Part shown: one piece after another, positions 24,485 through 37,300 of the stretch
Position numbering within the stretch: position 1 is the stretch's first letter
How the letters are laid out: each line of letters opens with the position of its first letter
Origin: Symsagittifera roscoffensis
Taxonomy: Eukaryota; Xenacoelomorpha; Acoela; Convolutidae
Direction: 5' to 3'
DNA: 64,000 nt
Assembly (NCBI RefSeq): GCF_963678635.1
Contig: NC_087065.1
Location: forward strand, 21,457,480-21,521,479
The notes under the pieces: model-generated
Seen by the model: the letters and a program-made list of their open reading frames with translations, nothing else
The model's database searches: none
Told to the model about the DNA's origin: nothing
Program-made: the position numbers and the translations under genes

Positions 24485-25190
24485 ATTCACTACAAAGGTG
24501 AAGCCGAGCTTTGCACCACTTGCCATACAAAACAATTGGGAAAACAATATAGGCCGAAACCTATTAAGCCGAAAAAATTTCAAAACAAAATTTTTTTTTT
24601 TTTTTCACAAATCGAGTTGGTAAAATCACCACTAACATAAACATAGCCAATCGAAGATTGGAAAAGATTAAAGAACGCAAGTAAACATAAAAAATACTTA
24701 GTTGAAAAAATCTCAACTTTCGAAAAAATAGATGTCCTTTAAGCTCTATAAAATTAAAGAACGATTTATGATCTGCTCTTTTTTGATAACATTAACCCAA
24801 CTTGAGAAAACTGGATCAACAGGTAAAGTTTTTATGCCGCTGGAAATCTAAAAACAAAATTCGCCATTTGCACGTTCGTATTTGGAGAGTCCTATTTACA
24901 ATTGATGAATTTCAATTGAACTCAAAAAGTGCATTTATACCTAAGTGCACCAATACTTTAAGACTTTTCCTGAAAAAAAAAAATTAGCAAGACCTTTATA
25001 AGAGACTTCACTACGTTCATTACTCTTAAAAAAGCAAATTTCGAATAAGACAGATATTTGAAATGTAACATGCATAAAATATAACTGTTGTAGTAAAATT
25101 ATTGCTAACAGAGGTTTCAAGGAAATGCGTCCAGTGAAAAAGTTATTTAAGGAAAAAAGTCTAGTACACGGTTGCGCATGTGTAATCAAC
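24485..25190 (-). repeat. SINE-like composite repeat body
   Basis: Carries the landmarks of a family seen many times in this window, in the same order. They are GAAGC..GAGCTT.GCACCACTTGC, ATAGCCAAT....TTGGAAAAG, AACCCAA.TTGAGAAAA, GACCTTTATAAGAG with ACTACGTTCATT, and AAAAAAGTCTAGTACACGGTTGC. It matches 62160-62610 almost throughout. Strand is set by the tRNA-like heads of related copies, which read on the minus strand. Confidence 0.65.
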
Positions 25191-25216
25191 ATACCAAAGT
25201 TAGAAGATCTAAACAA

Positions 25217-27073
25217 CGTGAAGAAAAATTGCGAGAAGCGATAGATTGTCAGGTGATTAAATAATCGTGTATTTTAACAGAAGTTTATGTCAAAATAACA
25301 ACCAGATACAATTCCATGTCAAAACATAGGTCTAAAAATTCATTGAGCTATTTTGATCAAAGTTCTTGATGTTTTTGAAGGAAATAGAGTTTTTAATCGT
25401 TTGTGGTGCATTTTAGCTTGTATTTGTCAGTATGTTGATTTCTGATCATGTCATGTACATACTTATTTATACTATCACCCTCAATACTCGGTTACCGATG
25501 AACAGCATACACGACAGTTCATACTAATCATTTTTGAGCAAATTGTAATCGACTCAAAACAAGCAGGCAAAGAAATCAATCAAGCAGGATACGTCACTTT
25601 TTCCAGTTAATCTTAAATCGTCTCGGGTTACTCTGAAAAAATTTTGAGGAGAAAAGTTAGATGAAAAAATTAAATTACAATTCAGTCTAGGACAAGATCT
25701 AACTATGAAAACAACTTCTAAGATATACTTGTGTATTTTGTAGCACGTTTGTGAGGGAGAGGAGATAAATTAAACAGTTGAATTTAATTCCAGGAGCACC
25801 TTTAGAAAGAGGAAACTTCGACACAGGACAATGTTTAGAGAAAAGCAAAGTTGAGCAATAATAGGTTGAAAATTAATATATTTCAGCGCCGAAAACGGGC
25901 CACTCAAAATTGTCAAAGATTCCGTTATTCGGTCACAAATTTCTTCAGTAATTTGTACCGAAGAAATATAGAAATACAGCGTTTAGTTAAGATTTGATAG
26001 ATCTCAAAGTCAGACAATCAATCAATCGCATTGCTAAAAGAAACAATTCGAATTGTGGACAATCAATGAATGAAATACTTTCAAGCAGTTTGAAGTATTT
26101 CTTTTCAATGTTTGAAGGAAAAAATACTAAGCAAACAATCTATGGAAGTATTAAAACAGAATTACCTATATTTTCCAAAAATAAGAGGGAAGAAATTTCA
26201 TTTCTAATCATAACTGAAACTCGAAATTAAATATTTGATGGCAACGCCTTAATTTCGATTAAAAAGGTGATATCCAACCCAGAAGAGAAAGTCGACAGCT
26301 AGCCAAGAGTCATCAATTTAATGAGACCCATTTTGAAAACAAACGTAACATGTAATTCCAAAATCTGTCATGAAGGCATGGTCGGTGTTCTGACTTTCAA
26401 AAATCTTCCATCAGAAGCGATTTAAAGCGTGAAAAAAATATAAACTGTTCAGAGCTTGTTCATCATGAAAACTGATAGCATCAATGACATACAGACAAGA
26501 TTTTCACCACAGTGATGTTTGAGATATTTCAACTTCGCTCTTGAAGATTTGGCTCTTTTGAATCTTAATTTGCATTCGGTCAAGTAACAATTCGTCACAG
26601 AGATGTTTATAACAAGCTTCACTCTCGCTCAAAACGATCTTTTTAAAGGTACAATCTGCAGCAACAAGATGGTAAAAATTTTAAAATCCCGCATCAAACG
26701 CATAAAAACTTCTTTGGATGATGTCAAATGCGCATCAAAATAACTATTACATTTATGTTAATTCTCTTATCAAGACATCAAATTCCAATGTTTACTGAAT
26801 CAAATCCATATTATATCGACAGTATTTGACAAGGTCCTGATACCGATCAGCTTTTACTATATAACTCAAAAAGCACCTCAATTTTCAAATGATTAAAAAA
26901 AAACAGAAAAGCAGCTAAGAAATAGAATATTGTAAAAAATATTTGGCGCATCAACACGCAGCAGCCAGTTTAAGTAATCCTCGACTTTAAATCAGGGTTA
27001 TTCTATCCTCAGACAACTTCAATAATAACGGGTTGAACTTAGCTGAACCCTCGTGAAACTCATGATTCGGATC
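25217..27073. other. Non-coding stretch
   Basis: No supported gene. Short weakly repeated AT-rich sequence only. Confidence 0.4.
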
Positions 27074-27217
27074 TCAGGGATCGATCCCGCTCGCCGAAAA
27101 GTCAGATCTGTCACCATATCCATTCAAATCAGCCATAAGATCCCCATTGTTAGTCCCATTCATCCATTGACCATTGTTGTCGCCTACAACATCGAAGCTA
27201 CTTGTAACCGGATGTTG
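27074..27217 (-). CDS. Orphan terminal exon of an unidentified gene
   Basis: On the minus strand a pyrimidine-rich tract ending TTTGTTTATTGAG is followed by 47 codons and a TGA. They read QHPVTSSFDVVGDNNGQW, then Asn/Gly-rich GTNNGDLMADLNGYG and end SASGIDP. Codon use is more balanced and GC higher than in the flanks, which is what makes it stand out. No upstream exon was found between here and 30989, and the phase (0) does not match the last TMEM192 exon. It could be the last exon of a small gene, a pseudo-exon or a chance frame. Confidence 0.3.
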   Translation of the reverse strand, partial: QHPVTSSFDVVGDNNGQWMNGTNNGDLMADLNGYGDRSDFSASGIDP

Positions 27218-28339
27218 CTCAATAAACAAACCAAATAAACACCTAAGAATATTGTTCAACAGAGGGCAAAGTTCAAGTTTTTTTTGTAACTAACTACGAT
27301 CAAACTAATATGCTAAATTGTGAAATCATGAAACGTCATTTTACAACAAATTCAAAACACAGGCAATGGAATCAATTGTATAGAAGAGGTATTTCAAAAA
27401 TGTTGTTATCAAAATCATTTGAGATAATTTCAAAGATAAGGCTCCATTCATTGATTTTTTTGTTGCTTATGAGTATAGTGGAAAAAAAACTAGCAAAAAT
27501 TTCAAAGTGAAAAAAGAAACAATTATCGAAACAACAAAAAAATGATAATTCTTAAATTGTCAAAAAAAATAAACCAACTTAAATTTTCACAAAAATTTCG
27601 GTAAAACTTCTTAGAATTCAATCATCCTCGCCCTTACCATAATAAATCAAAATAACTGAACAAAAGTCTATGATATGGAGAATCTAGGCCGTCAAAAAAA
27701 GCAGACAAAAGATAGTAAAACATATGAAACTTCTACACGAAATTTAATCAATTTGCAACACGTACACCAAATGACCGGAACCGAACACTAGAAATTTGTG
27801 TTTTCAGGTATCTTCTTTGTATTTAAACTTTTAACTGGCTCCTGATATTCTAACACAGGCCATGCGGAGCTTAGAATCACTAGCAATACAACAAACATTA
27901 AAAAAACAAGCCAAAAAAATTTAAATGTTGAAAGAAACTAGAACCAAAAATTTCGAATGTCTCGACAGCAAAAAAAAACTAAGGGCCCAGTTAAAGCTGG
28001 AGTTACGTGTTTGATATTGAATGAAACTGCTACATTGATGCGGCACGAAAAATGTGATTTCTAAAATTGTACTTTGCCCAAAACCTTAGTTTTTTCTCTA
28101 TTAAAATATGTGAGAGAGGAAAAAATTTTGAGATAATCATTTTTCCCAAGGATATAACATTTCTCAAAGAAAAGATTAAGGAGTTACCGCTTCTGCAGGA
28201 ACAATTATTGCAACCAGTTCTTTCAATTGAACTTTTCATCTCAGATTTGATTGAGTAAACTTTCAAAAAATTCAAAGTTTCTAAACAACGGTCAAAAAGA
28301 CTTCACCAAAAAGCATGTTGTGATCGCTCAAACAAAGAA
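27218..28339. other. Non-coding stretch
   Basis: AT-rich with no supported feature. Confidence 0.4.
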
Positions 28340-28995
28340 AATTCCCAAAACCGGTATTTTCGATTGAACACAACCTGAAAATTGGCGCGGTAGTTTTCGA
28401 ATAAAGTCGAAAAGTTTCAAAAAAAAACTGTCAAATTTTCAAAACTTGAACATGTTTGAAGGCCAAAGATTTTTCTTTAACAAACTGGGTATTCAAATAA
28501 AACAGTAGGCTTTCAACAACATGTTGTGTCGATTAAACGTATGATATCAGATATGGCAGGATACTTAACGAAAAAAGTCCAAAAAGCAATCAAAAAATCA
28601 AAATTTGACATTTCCGACAGCTATAGATTTTTCAGCGAAAAAATAGGGAGTAGCCTCTTATGCATAAGGGACTCACGTAACCTGTTATTTCGTTTGAACC
28701 GAAAATTGCAGATTTGGGTGGGTTGTTCACGAAAAATTCAAAAAATTTTAAAAAAAACGGTCAAAAATCAAAATATTGACTATTCCGAAGGCCAATTATT
28801 TATGTGCTAAAAAAAACTGAGCGTCGCCTCTTTTGCAGGGAGCTTTTCAAAACCTTTCTATTCATTGAAACAGAAAACTCAGTTTTGTGAAGGGTAGTTT
28901 TCAAAAAAAAATTTAAAAAAAAAAAAATATATTCCCCGACAGACTTTTTCGAAGGCTGTAGACAGATGGGTCAAGTAAAAACAGACTCAATGGGA
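28340..28995. repeat. Satellite family 2: ~165-bp tandem array, about 4 units
   Basis: Landmarks repeat near 28363, 28533, 28692 and 28862 (steps about 170, 159, 170). They are GATTGAAACCGAAAATTxCAGATTT, GGGTAGTTTTCGAAAAA, a GGTCAAAAATCAAAAT piece, TTTCCGAAGGCC and GAGTAGCCTCTTATGCA. Related arrays lie at 32560-33250 and 58570-58960. An apparent open frame of 94 codons on the plus strand lies inside the repeat and is not a gene. Confidence 0.7.
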
Positions 28996-29489
28996 GTCTC
29001 CAGGCACACAGGCGAGTAGCGAGCCTTTCAATTGTGTCCCTTTTCTAAAAATTAATGGAAGTTTCTGAGAAAAAAACTAAAATTTTTCCAATAAATTGGG
29101 AAATAATTTTCCATAACGAAAAAAAAAGATAATTCAACAAACCGATTAGAAAACAAAAAATTAATTTTAAAAGTGGCTAGGTAAGTAATAAAATTGTGTT
29201 TCCATTGAAAAACCAAAAATTAGGTAATTAAACGGATAAAAAATAGACCGAAAAAAGCTGGGCTGGGGAATTTTTTAACGGAACAAAAATAACAAATAAA
29301 CTACGAAGTCAAGGTAAGTAAAACTACAAACTGTAAGAATAAATCAACTAATAAAACCAACACAAAAGTAGGCGCGCATCAAAAAAAATCGATTTCAAGA
29401 TTTGGCAGCTAAACTGAACACAGATAAGCATACAAATAATTGGCTGACAATTTTATATAAAACAGAACATTTCCCGTTTGAAAAAACAT

Positions 29490-29560
29490 GGCCTGGTCAG
29501 ATTCGACCGAGGACCTTTGCCGTCCCGGACATATTCGTTGCCTCCAAGCTAAGTTGATCG
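29490..29560 (-). repeat. tRNA-derived SINE head
   Basis: The minus strand has a B-box-like GGTCGAATCTGACC preceded by a tRNA-like D-arm region. It is followed at 29590 by the family landmark CACAGAGGCGAAGTTGCAC. Not a functional tRNA. Confidence 0.5.
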
Positions 29561-29814
29561 GGAACGCATAGAAGGTTGAATTTAATACACAGAGGCGAAG
29601 TTGCACTCCGCATACACAAGCAAAATTACCGAAAACACTACTGGGAAAAACTGAATGCGTGAACTTTGAGTCTACAAAATTTCTCAAGGGACGCACGCCA
29701 ATTATGACGCATAGCAGTACCAGTAAATTTGAAAAAAAAACCAACTAAAATGCCTCAATTAAAAGAGCGGATGCATTTTAACTAGTATACGATAAAGTTC
29801 ATTAAAACAACCGA

Positions 29815-29895
29815 CCCTGCCCAGGTGCGAACCCTCTTATTTTGTTGCTGGTCTCCTTCCCTACCTCTACGGTACAGATCCCTGATACCTTGAAG
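29815..29895 (-). repeat. tRNA-derived SINE head, degenerate
   Basis: GGGTTCGCACCTGGGCAGG on the minus strand matches the B-box region of the plus-strand copy at 11075-11160 (GGTTCGAGCCTCGCCCAGG). The rest is diverged. Confidence 0.4.
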
Positions 29896-30988
29896 CTAAA
29901 GTGAAAGTCTGTGTTATTATCCTTCTAGCCTGTGTTATTATCCTTAGCATTGGCTGTACTTAATAGCTGGATCAAAATGAACACTTTAAAAATGAAAACA
30001 TTTTGTCGCAACAATTGCATCGCAACAATATTTGCGAATTAGATTGGAAAAAAAATGAAAGTTCATACTATAACACAAGCTATGCTTGTGTAATGAACCA
30101 AGATACAAGTGATTCTGTTTAACAAGTTTGTGTTAACCCGGAAAAAGTCTATATTCTAGTTTGATAACGTTTGCTAATCGCAAGCGTCATTAAGTAAACA
30201 ACAAGTACCGGAAGAAAAACTTTGAACGGGAAAACAGTAGTACACCAATGCTAAAAACAAAACAAAAATATCCAAATTAAGTTCAAATAAAAGCGGAAGA
30301 TACCTTAAGTAGTACACGGTTGCTGAACACAAAGCAAAATTCTTTAAAAAACCTTTGAATAAACGTGAAAAATGCCTTAACTGAAGCTTTTTGAAATTCT
30401 CATTCGAAGCGTACTGAACTCAAATGCTCTTTTTTTGTAGTTTGACCGGACTTACTAAAATTTAACTAACAAAAATTTCAATTTCTATAAGAAATGCGGG
30501 CATAAGTTGTAAGAGTAACTTGATATGCTAATAAACTAAACTGATTAATTCGGTGAACATAGTGTTTTACGGAAAAATCTAGATGATAGACAGCAAACAG
30601 CTGGAAAAAGTCTATGGACTCAAGTAAGCAAAAAAAAAAACAAATGATTGGCTTTGTAAACTTCCAAACTTCAGAAAAAACGTATCACGATGAAGCTCTG
30701 TAAGAAATTTTGACGATCATAAACCAAGCCCTTGTTAGAAAATAAAAGACTAGATCAATTGGTATTTTTTTTATTCCACTGGGAAATCCACGTACGAACC
30801 TAAACATCAATATCGTTTTTCGCGCAACTCCACTGCCTGAAATGAAGAGCGTAATTTGCCTTCTCATTAGCAAAAGATTTTGAATTGAACTAAGAATAAC
30901 CTCCAAAAGTCAAATTTGAGCTCCGAGACTTAATAAAAAAAACAGTAAAAAAAAGGGTGTCGTAACCGTACCGAATGATGTTAGAGCT
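29896..30988. other. Downstream flank of the TMEM192-like gene with SINE-like tail modules
   Basis: A module (CCGGAAAAAGTCTATATTC...TTTGATAACGTTTGCTAATCGCAAGC) near 30136 and a diverged copy near 30210 match the tail found at 48315, 59175 and 63238. AATAAA on the minus strand near 30770 could end the TMEM192 message. Confidence 0.4.
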
Positions 30989-33900
30989 TCAATTGGATTT
31001 ATGTAATAATAGTGGGATACCCCTCTTACCCCTAATGTCCCGTAAAGTGCGACTGAGATGTTCGATGATGTCATACTGTCTCTCGATGATCTCGGCTGCC
31101 CTGCCCACTTCTCGGAACCCAATCTCCACTACAGCAGAGTCCCTTCCTGCCAAATTCTCCCCCGGCTGATCGATGAACTTGTTCGTCTCCAGCATGTAGT
31201 CTGGAGGGTCCTTGCTGTCGTTGAATTTGTGAACGAGCCCTGTACAATTAATGTTACCTTTAATGAGCAATAAATGTTCAGCATTCTGATCAAGTATCGC
31301 GCAATGACGTTTGTCAGTTCCAACTTTTTTCACCGTTTGTTTCAAAACAGCAAACAAAATATCCTTAAAACATTGCATTGAAATAAACTCATACGATATC
31401 TACTATTCCTAAGGAGAAATTGGAAAAATGTCAACGAAGTTACGGAAACCGAAAAAGAATGATTAACTAAAGACATCTTTCAAGTTTCACAGCAAAACTA
31501 AATCAATTTAAGTCTTTGAATCCCAACTGTTATATTAGGAACTCTTTTGATAAATCCAACCCAATTTGAGAAATGTTGACCAATAGGTAACTTTTCATTG
31601 CCCCGAAAAACCTAACACTAAAGCGAAGCTTCTTTTCGCGGAAAAAAGGGTAGAAAAATTGTGCTCCGACAAAAAATGTAATTTCTCGGCGTGGGAGCAA
31701 AAAAAAAACTGATAGCACATTCAATAATTCTTTTTATTTACGAGTCTTATTATTTCTACAATTTAGCAAAATGAAAAAAGTCTAAGAATTATTTTTTCGC
31801 TTGCAAATTCAATGCTATAGACTGAAGGCATCTAAAACTTTCAAGAAAATCAAGATTAAACAGGGTCAGATAAAGGACTGTGGAGTGTTAACATTGATTC
31901 AGCTAGACCGAATATCCTGATGCTGCAGGCAAAGTAAACACAGACGCGAAGCTGCACTTCGCAAACGAAGCGAGGAAAAGGTTTAATATACCCCTTGAGA
32001 AACAAATTTTAGTGAAATTAGGAGTACAACTTTCTCACATCTGCTCGACGGGTGCTTGTAATTTAAATAACACTAGCCACCAATAAAGCAGCTACAGTTT
32101 TTATCAAACTGCTAATGCTACGTAGCGAAAAATCGACAAAAAAAACTATTTCAATGTACCGGATTTGAATCTCCGACCTGTTGATTAGGAGTCTTACGTC
32201 CTCGCATCTGCGCCATGGTCGTTTGGAAGTAAGCTAGTGGCCCAGCTAATGCTGGATCCCCTGTTTTAATATTTTTAATGAGATTCGAACCTACGACCTC
32301 GAGATGAAGAAGCTCACAAACTAACCACTCAGCCACTGATGCTCAATAGGCAGCACCACACACAAGCAAAAAGTAACGAAGAAAACAGATGCTATGCAAT
32401 TTCTAATGCTACAAGGAAACTTCCAAACAAGTGAACACCTTTAAAGACATTTATTTACGAGTTAGGTTAGAAAAAAACCCGTGTCGTTATAATACAGTAA
32501 GCTGATGGCTAGTGTAAACAAATATTGTACTGTTACGGAAATGCGTAACTTTCAAAAAATGGACTTTACGCAAAACCCTAATGATTTTTCTGCTTTGTTT
32601 GTGAAAAAAAAAACTACAAAATTTCAAAAAATGGATTTTTCCGAAGTCCATATCAACTTTTCTTCAAATAAATAGGCAGATTGCGCAAGCAAAATCTAAG
32701 CACCATGTTAGTTTGAAGGAAATATCAACCTCAGAATCAGCAGCTTGGTTTTCGAAAAAAAGAATATGTCTAAGGCCATATTTTATTTCAAAATACAGAG
32801 CATAGCCACTTGCGCAATTAACATTGGCAACACTGATTGTTTTCTTTCGGTTGAACCCTTAATCTTTGGCTTCGGTTAAACCCTTAATCTTTGGCTGGGT
32901 AGTTTTTGAGAAAAGTCAAAAAAGTTTTAAAAATTAACCAAATATCAATAAAAATATTAAAATGGGCTTGTTTGAGGTAAGAATTTGTTTCTACGCAAAC
33001 TAAGGAATAGCCGCTTGAAAAAAAAAGATTCCATATTTTGTTCTGTTGATTGAAACCCTCATCTCAGATTTGTATTTAATATTTCTGAAATTGAAAAAAT
33101 TAACAACAAATAGTTAAAAAATCCCTTTACTGAAAATTTCAAAGGCCGTAGAACGGAAGGTAAAACGAAAAAAGCCTAGTGAAAAATGCAGGCACATAGA
33201 AGAGCAGCCGTTTTCTCCATTGACACCTTTGGATAAAAAAAAATTTTCCAAAGCTTTGCAAAAAAAAAACAAAAAAAAATCAACAAACCCCATAAACTTT
33301 AAATATACCTGCTTCTTTCAAACAGGACATATACTAGCCAAAAAAGCAGCTTAAATATGATTAAACTGAAATAAACCAAAAGTGCCACCAAATGAGCACT
33401 TTTATTTGCGACTTAGGTTGGAAAAAAAACTTTTTCGTAATAATACACTTCACTTGGCTTGTGTAAAAACTATGTTTTTCAAAATTTATGCACCGATCAA
33501 ATAAGTTTTCGGAATGACAAAACATCCATAGATTTATCAAAATTGATTAACTGAAAAAAAAATTGAAAATCTTTTAAAGTTGAAAATCGTTACTTCAAGA
33601 AGCACGCCCAAAAAAAGCGAAGCTGAGCTTCGCATCAACTGCGATACGATGCAAAAGCAGCCTTGCAAGTTACCGAATAGGAACTGAGACCGAAACCACA
33701 TAGACAATGAGACCGAAAAAATGAAAATAATTTCAAAGAAACATTCAAAAATCACAACAACCAATTTTAAATAAGCTTTTAAAACTTACCGAGCGGCCAC
33801 TAAGCGGAGAAAATTAGGTAGACGCTCCTTTAGCCGAAAAAAAGCTATTTGAATAGGTTGTCATAAAAACACATTTTTGCCTTTAAAGCAACACGAAAAA

Positions 33901-34296
33901 GGGTAAAGAAGCCAATAAAAAATATGCCGAAACCAATCAGATTGAAAAAAGCTTTTAAAAAAGAAAACTGCTGTCAGAACAATAAAATCCACCAATGTTG
34001 CAAATAAGGCGACAAAATATAAGTAGACAAACGAAAACCCGACAATTCGATTTTTCCCAAATTTTTTTTTAAATCAATTCATATATTGAAAAAAAAACAC
34101 CAAACCTAAGGGTACAAAGGCAACCGCATTATTTCTTGGGCAAGTGGAAATGAACCTAGAATGTTCATTAAGTAAGCAATAATAATAACTCGGGTTCAAT
34201 AATAAAGCTAGTAAGAAAAGCCAGTATGTTCAAAAAAAAAGTTGTTGACGGGAAAAGTATAGTTCCCGACTACAAGACACTTGCTCTCGTAGTTGT

Positions 34297-34327
<31 letters not shown>

Positions 34328-37300
34328 GAGAGAGACGAAGCGCAGCGTCGCAAAACTGACAATAAAGCTTAAATATAGCCTCGTAACCCAGCAGACAGAA
34401 ATACGATCGATGTCACCATGACGAAGAAATTTTTTCCAAAATAGTGGAAAAAAGTACATCTATAAAAATTTCGCATGGTTGTCTCAATTAATGTTAAGAC
34501 AGGTAGCTTAGCCGATGATAGCTAGGTACATGCCACTTGAGCCATAAACAAAATGTAAGACGTTTTTTGTGCTTTGAGACTTTGAAAATCAAAATTTTAC
34601 GCGCGACTCGTCTTGAAACACAAAACAAGATGTCCCATTTTTCCCTTCTCACAACGCATAATGACGTAAACAAATTTATGCAGCAGAAGCCAAACCCATT
34701 TCAGCTAGAAAAAAAAACGAAAAAAGGTAATTTAAAAAACCAGCTCAAATCAGAAGAAACATGGAAATTAGATTAAAAATATGAAGACAAAATAAAATTC
34801 CTATAAAAGGTTTCCAATAAAATTTTTCCAATAAAAATCATCTACGCATATTGAAGAAAAACAAGGTAAGGACGGACTGGAACAAATGGTCTTATGTTCC
34901 TCAGGCGCGTGCTTTACCTCTAGAACAAATGAGAAGAAGCCTTACAGATGTTGAGGATTTATAATAAAGCAAGGCCAATTTCAAACAGATTTATTAAAAA
35001 ATTTAATTCAGGAAAAAATGCTAGTTCCCGATTACTTATACACTTGCTCCTTCAAGAGAAATTTAAATAATGTGCAGATTTTTTGCAGAAAAAAAAACAA
35101 AGGCTGACGACTAAAATAAGAAACATAACTTTATCACTCAGTGAATTACTTTGGTTGGCAAAATTACTAGTGATGAAAAATCCTGCAATAAAAGGATATC
35201 TACGATGCTTTTTAAAAACAAACCACAAATAGATGTAAAAGAAAGTAGCAACGAAAAACGTACTTTGGTTTTATTGCTACCACTCAGCCCAATTCTCAAA
35301 ATAAGCAAGATATTAACTAAGCATTACTTTTTTGTCCAAGTTTCAGATGCAAACCTAAGCTTCGCCTATCAACCAAAGTAGTTCGCAAAGATCGAGAGCA
35401 AAAAGACTTACAACAGTATTTCAGTATGAAGAAAGAAGCGCACAGCAACTCCAAAATGAAAAACCCCTGTATAATGTGCAGTGCGTATTCGTCGTCTTTG
35501 TCCGGGTCATTTAGGGTCAGATCTCGCAGAACATTGTTCAGCGCCAGCAGCATCGTGTTCACTAAAAACAGACGTAAGATTCAAGCTACAATCGTAAAAT
35601 CACCGGTCGATAATGAATTTTGAATCATGAAAAACTCCCAAATTGTTTAAGAACATGTGGTAACAGTATTCCATAGTGCGATCGGCCTCTTCTACATTCA
35701 TTATTTTTAAATTTTAATTTAATGATATACAAATCGTCACCGCTGAAAATTTTTAAAATAACTCATGTATCAGTTATTTCACATGTCTGGATTATCCTTA
35801 TCGCAAGCAGAAACACGAATTAACATTTTTTGAAATAATTTGCGACCTTGAAGTATTTTGATACATTTAGCAAATCATTTTAAACTTACTTCTTAGTGCC
35901 AAGTAAGTAATTTTGAAACAACTTGCAATGAGCTTGTAAAAACATCGAGTTCCTACTTTGTTTCACAAGGCAAAAGAAGGGGAGCCAATCACTACAATAC
36001 AATAGTAAACTTTATCGACTGACCGATTGAGCTGATGAAGAATGGGGCGCCTCTGATTTCTTTCGTGCGTCTATAGAATGAGAAGTAGCCCTCAGCCAGG
36101 GAAGTCCTGTGCATGCGTCTCAACACAGTGTGGATGAGTAAGAGGACGAGCCAATTGAACACGTTGTAGTACGCTTGTACCGAGAAGGGGTTTCCGAATC
36201 CATCTTTCCACTTTTCATCCTCCTTATCGTATAAGTATTCCCACACAAATGCCAACACCACGTTTGCAATCTAAATTAAATTTAATTAGAACATGCTTTC
36301 TGCTGTTTGATCAAAATTACCACATTCAACTTTTCTGTCGTTCAAATTATCACATCGATGCAGAAAGAAAGCTGCAATGGTCTAGCTAAGAAACTTCCAG
36401 CGCTGACTTAGGTGGCCTCGATACGAGAAACCTATCATAAAAGCTCTTTCAGTCGTGATTCAGAATATACTCGAGGTCAAAAAAATACTTTTTCAACGAC
36501 TTCAGCATGGGAAGAAATTATTTTGGAATGAATGTTATTTTAGAGCGAAGGCAGATACCAGGAAGACACTTTGTACAATTTCGGTTTATCTAATCAAACG
36601 TGATTCAATTTGCTAAAGCAGTTTCGAAAATTATTTGAAGGTAACTAATTGCGAACAATTTGCAACGATACAGATTTCAAGTATCATAGTAAGCTAAAAA
36701 AATGCACAATTACACCGGTGTGCAATCAAAGCTACTATTTAGAAAAAAATAATCTCAGAACAACTAATGAATATATCATCAGGAAACTTTTAGTGTATGT
36801 CTATCAAAAACTTTTCACTTTCATATTTGATTGTTTGTTCAGATTTAACACTTCTAAGCTTTACGTTTATGTTGCTCCATTTATCACAGCAATGGCTTGC
36901 TATAAATTTCTTTTTCCATTTTGTGAAAAGCCTATTTTGTTTTATTTAATCGTTTATTTTCACAGGTACTCTGTTATAGATATGCGCCCAACCAATTTCA
37001 ATTGTTTTACTATTTTTCGCAACATAGAAAATTCTAGTGAGGCTATGCTGATAATGAATAGTTCGGCTGGTGAACCTTTGAATTTGGTTAAAGATTTTGT
37101 GCAGGATCACATTTTCTGCAAAGTAGCGCATTTTATTCTTCGAATGTTTGTTTGGTCTGTTAACTTGAGACATGGGTTAATTTGCAAAAAAAAATGCTAA
37201 CCTAGAACAAAAATGAGACAAAACTAATGAGGCAAAATTTTTGTAACAATAATGAGGCAAAAACTTTAGCTAATGGTACCATAAGTCTCGCAGTATATTG

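Noticed and set aside
28526-28810. 94-codon plus-strand frame
   Set aside because: It lies entirely within the family 2 satellite units and has no conserved features.
32151-32336. 61-codon minus-strand frame starting MAEWL
   Set aside because: It is the typical translation of tRNA-derived sequence, not a protein.
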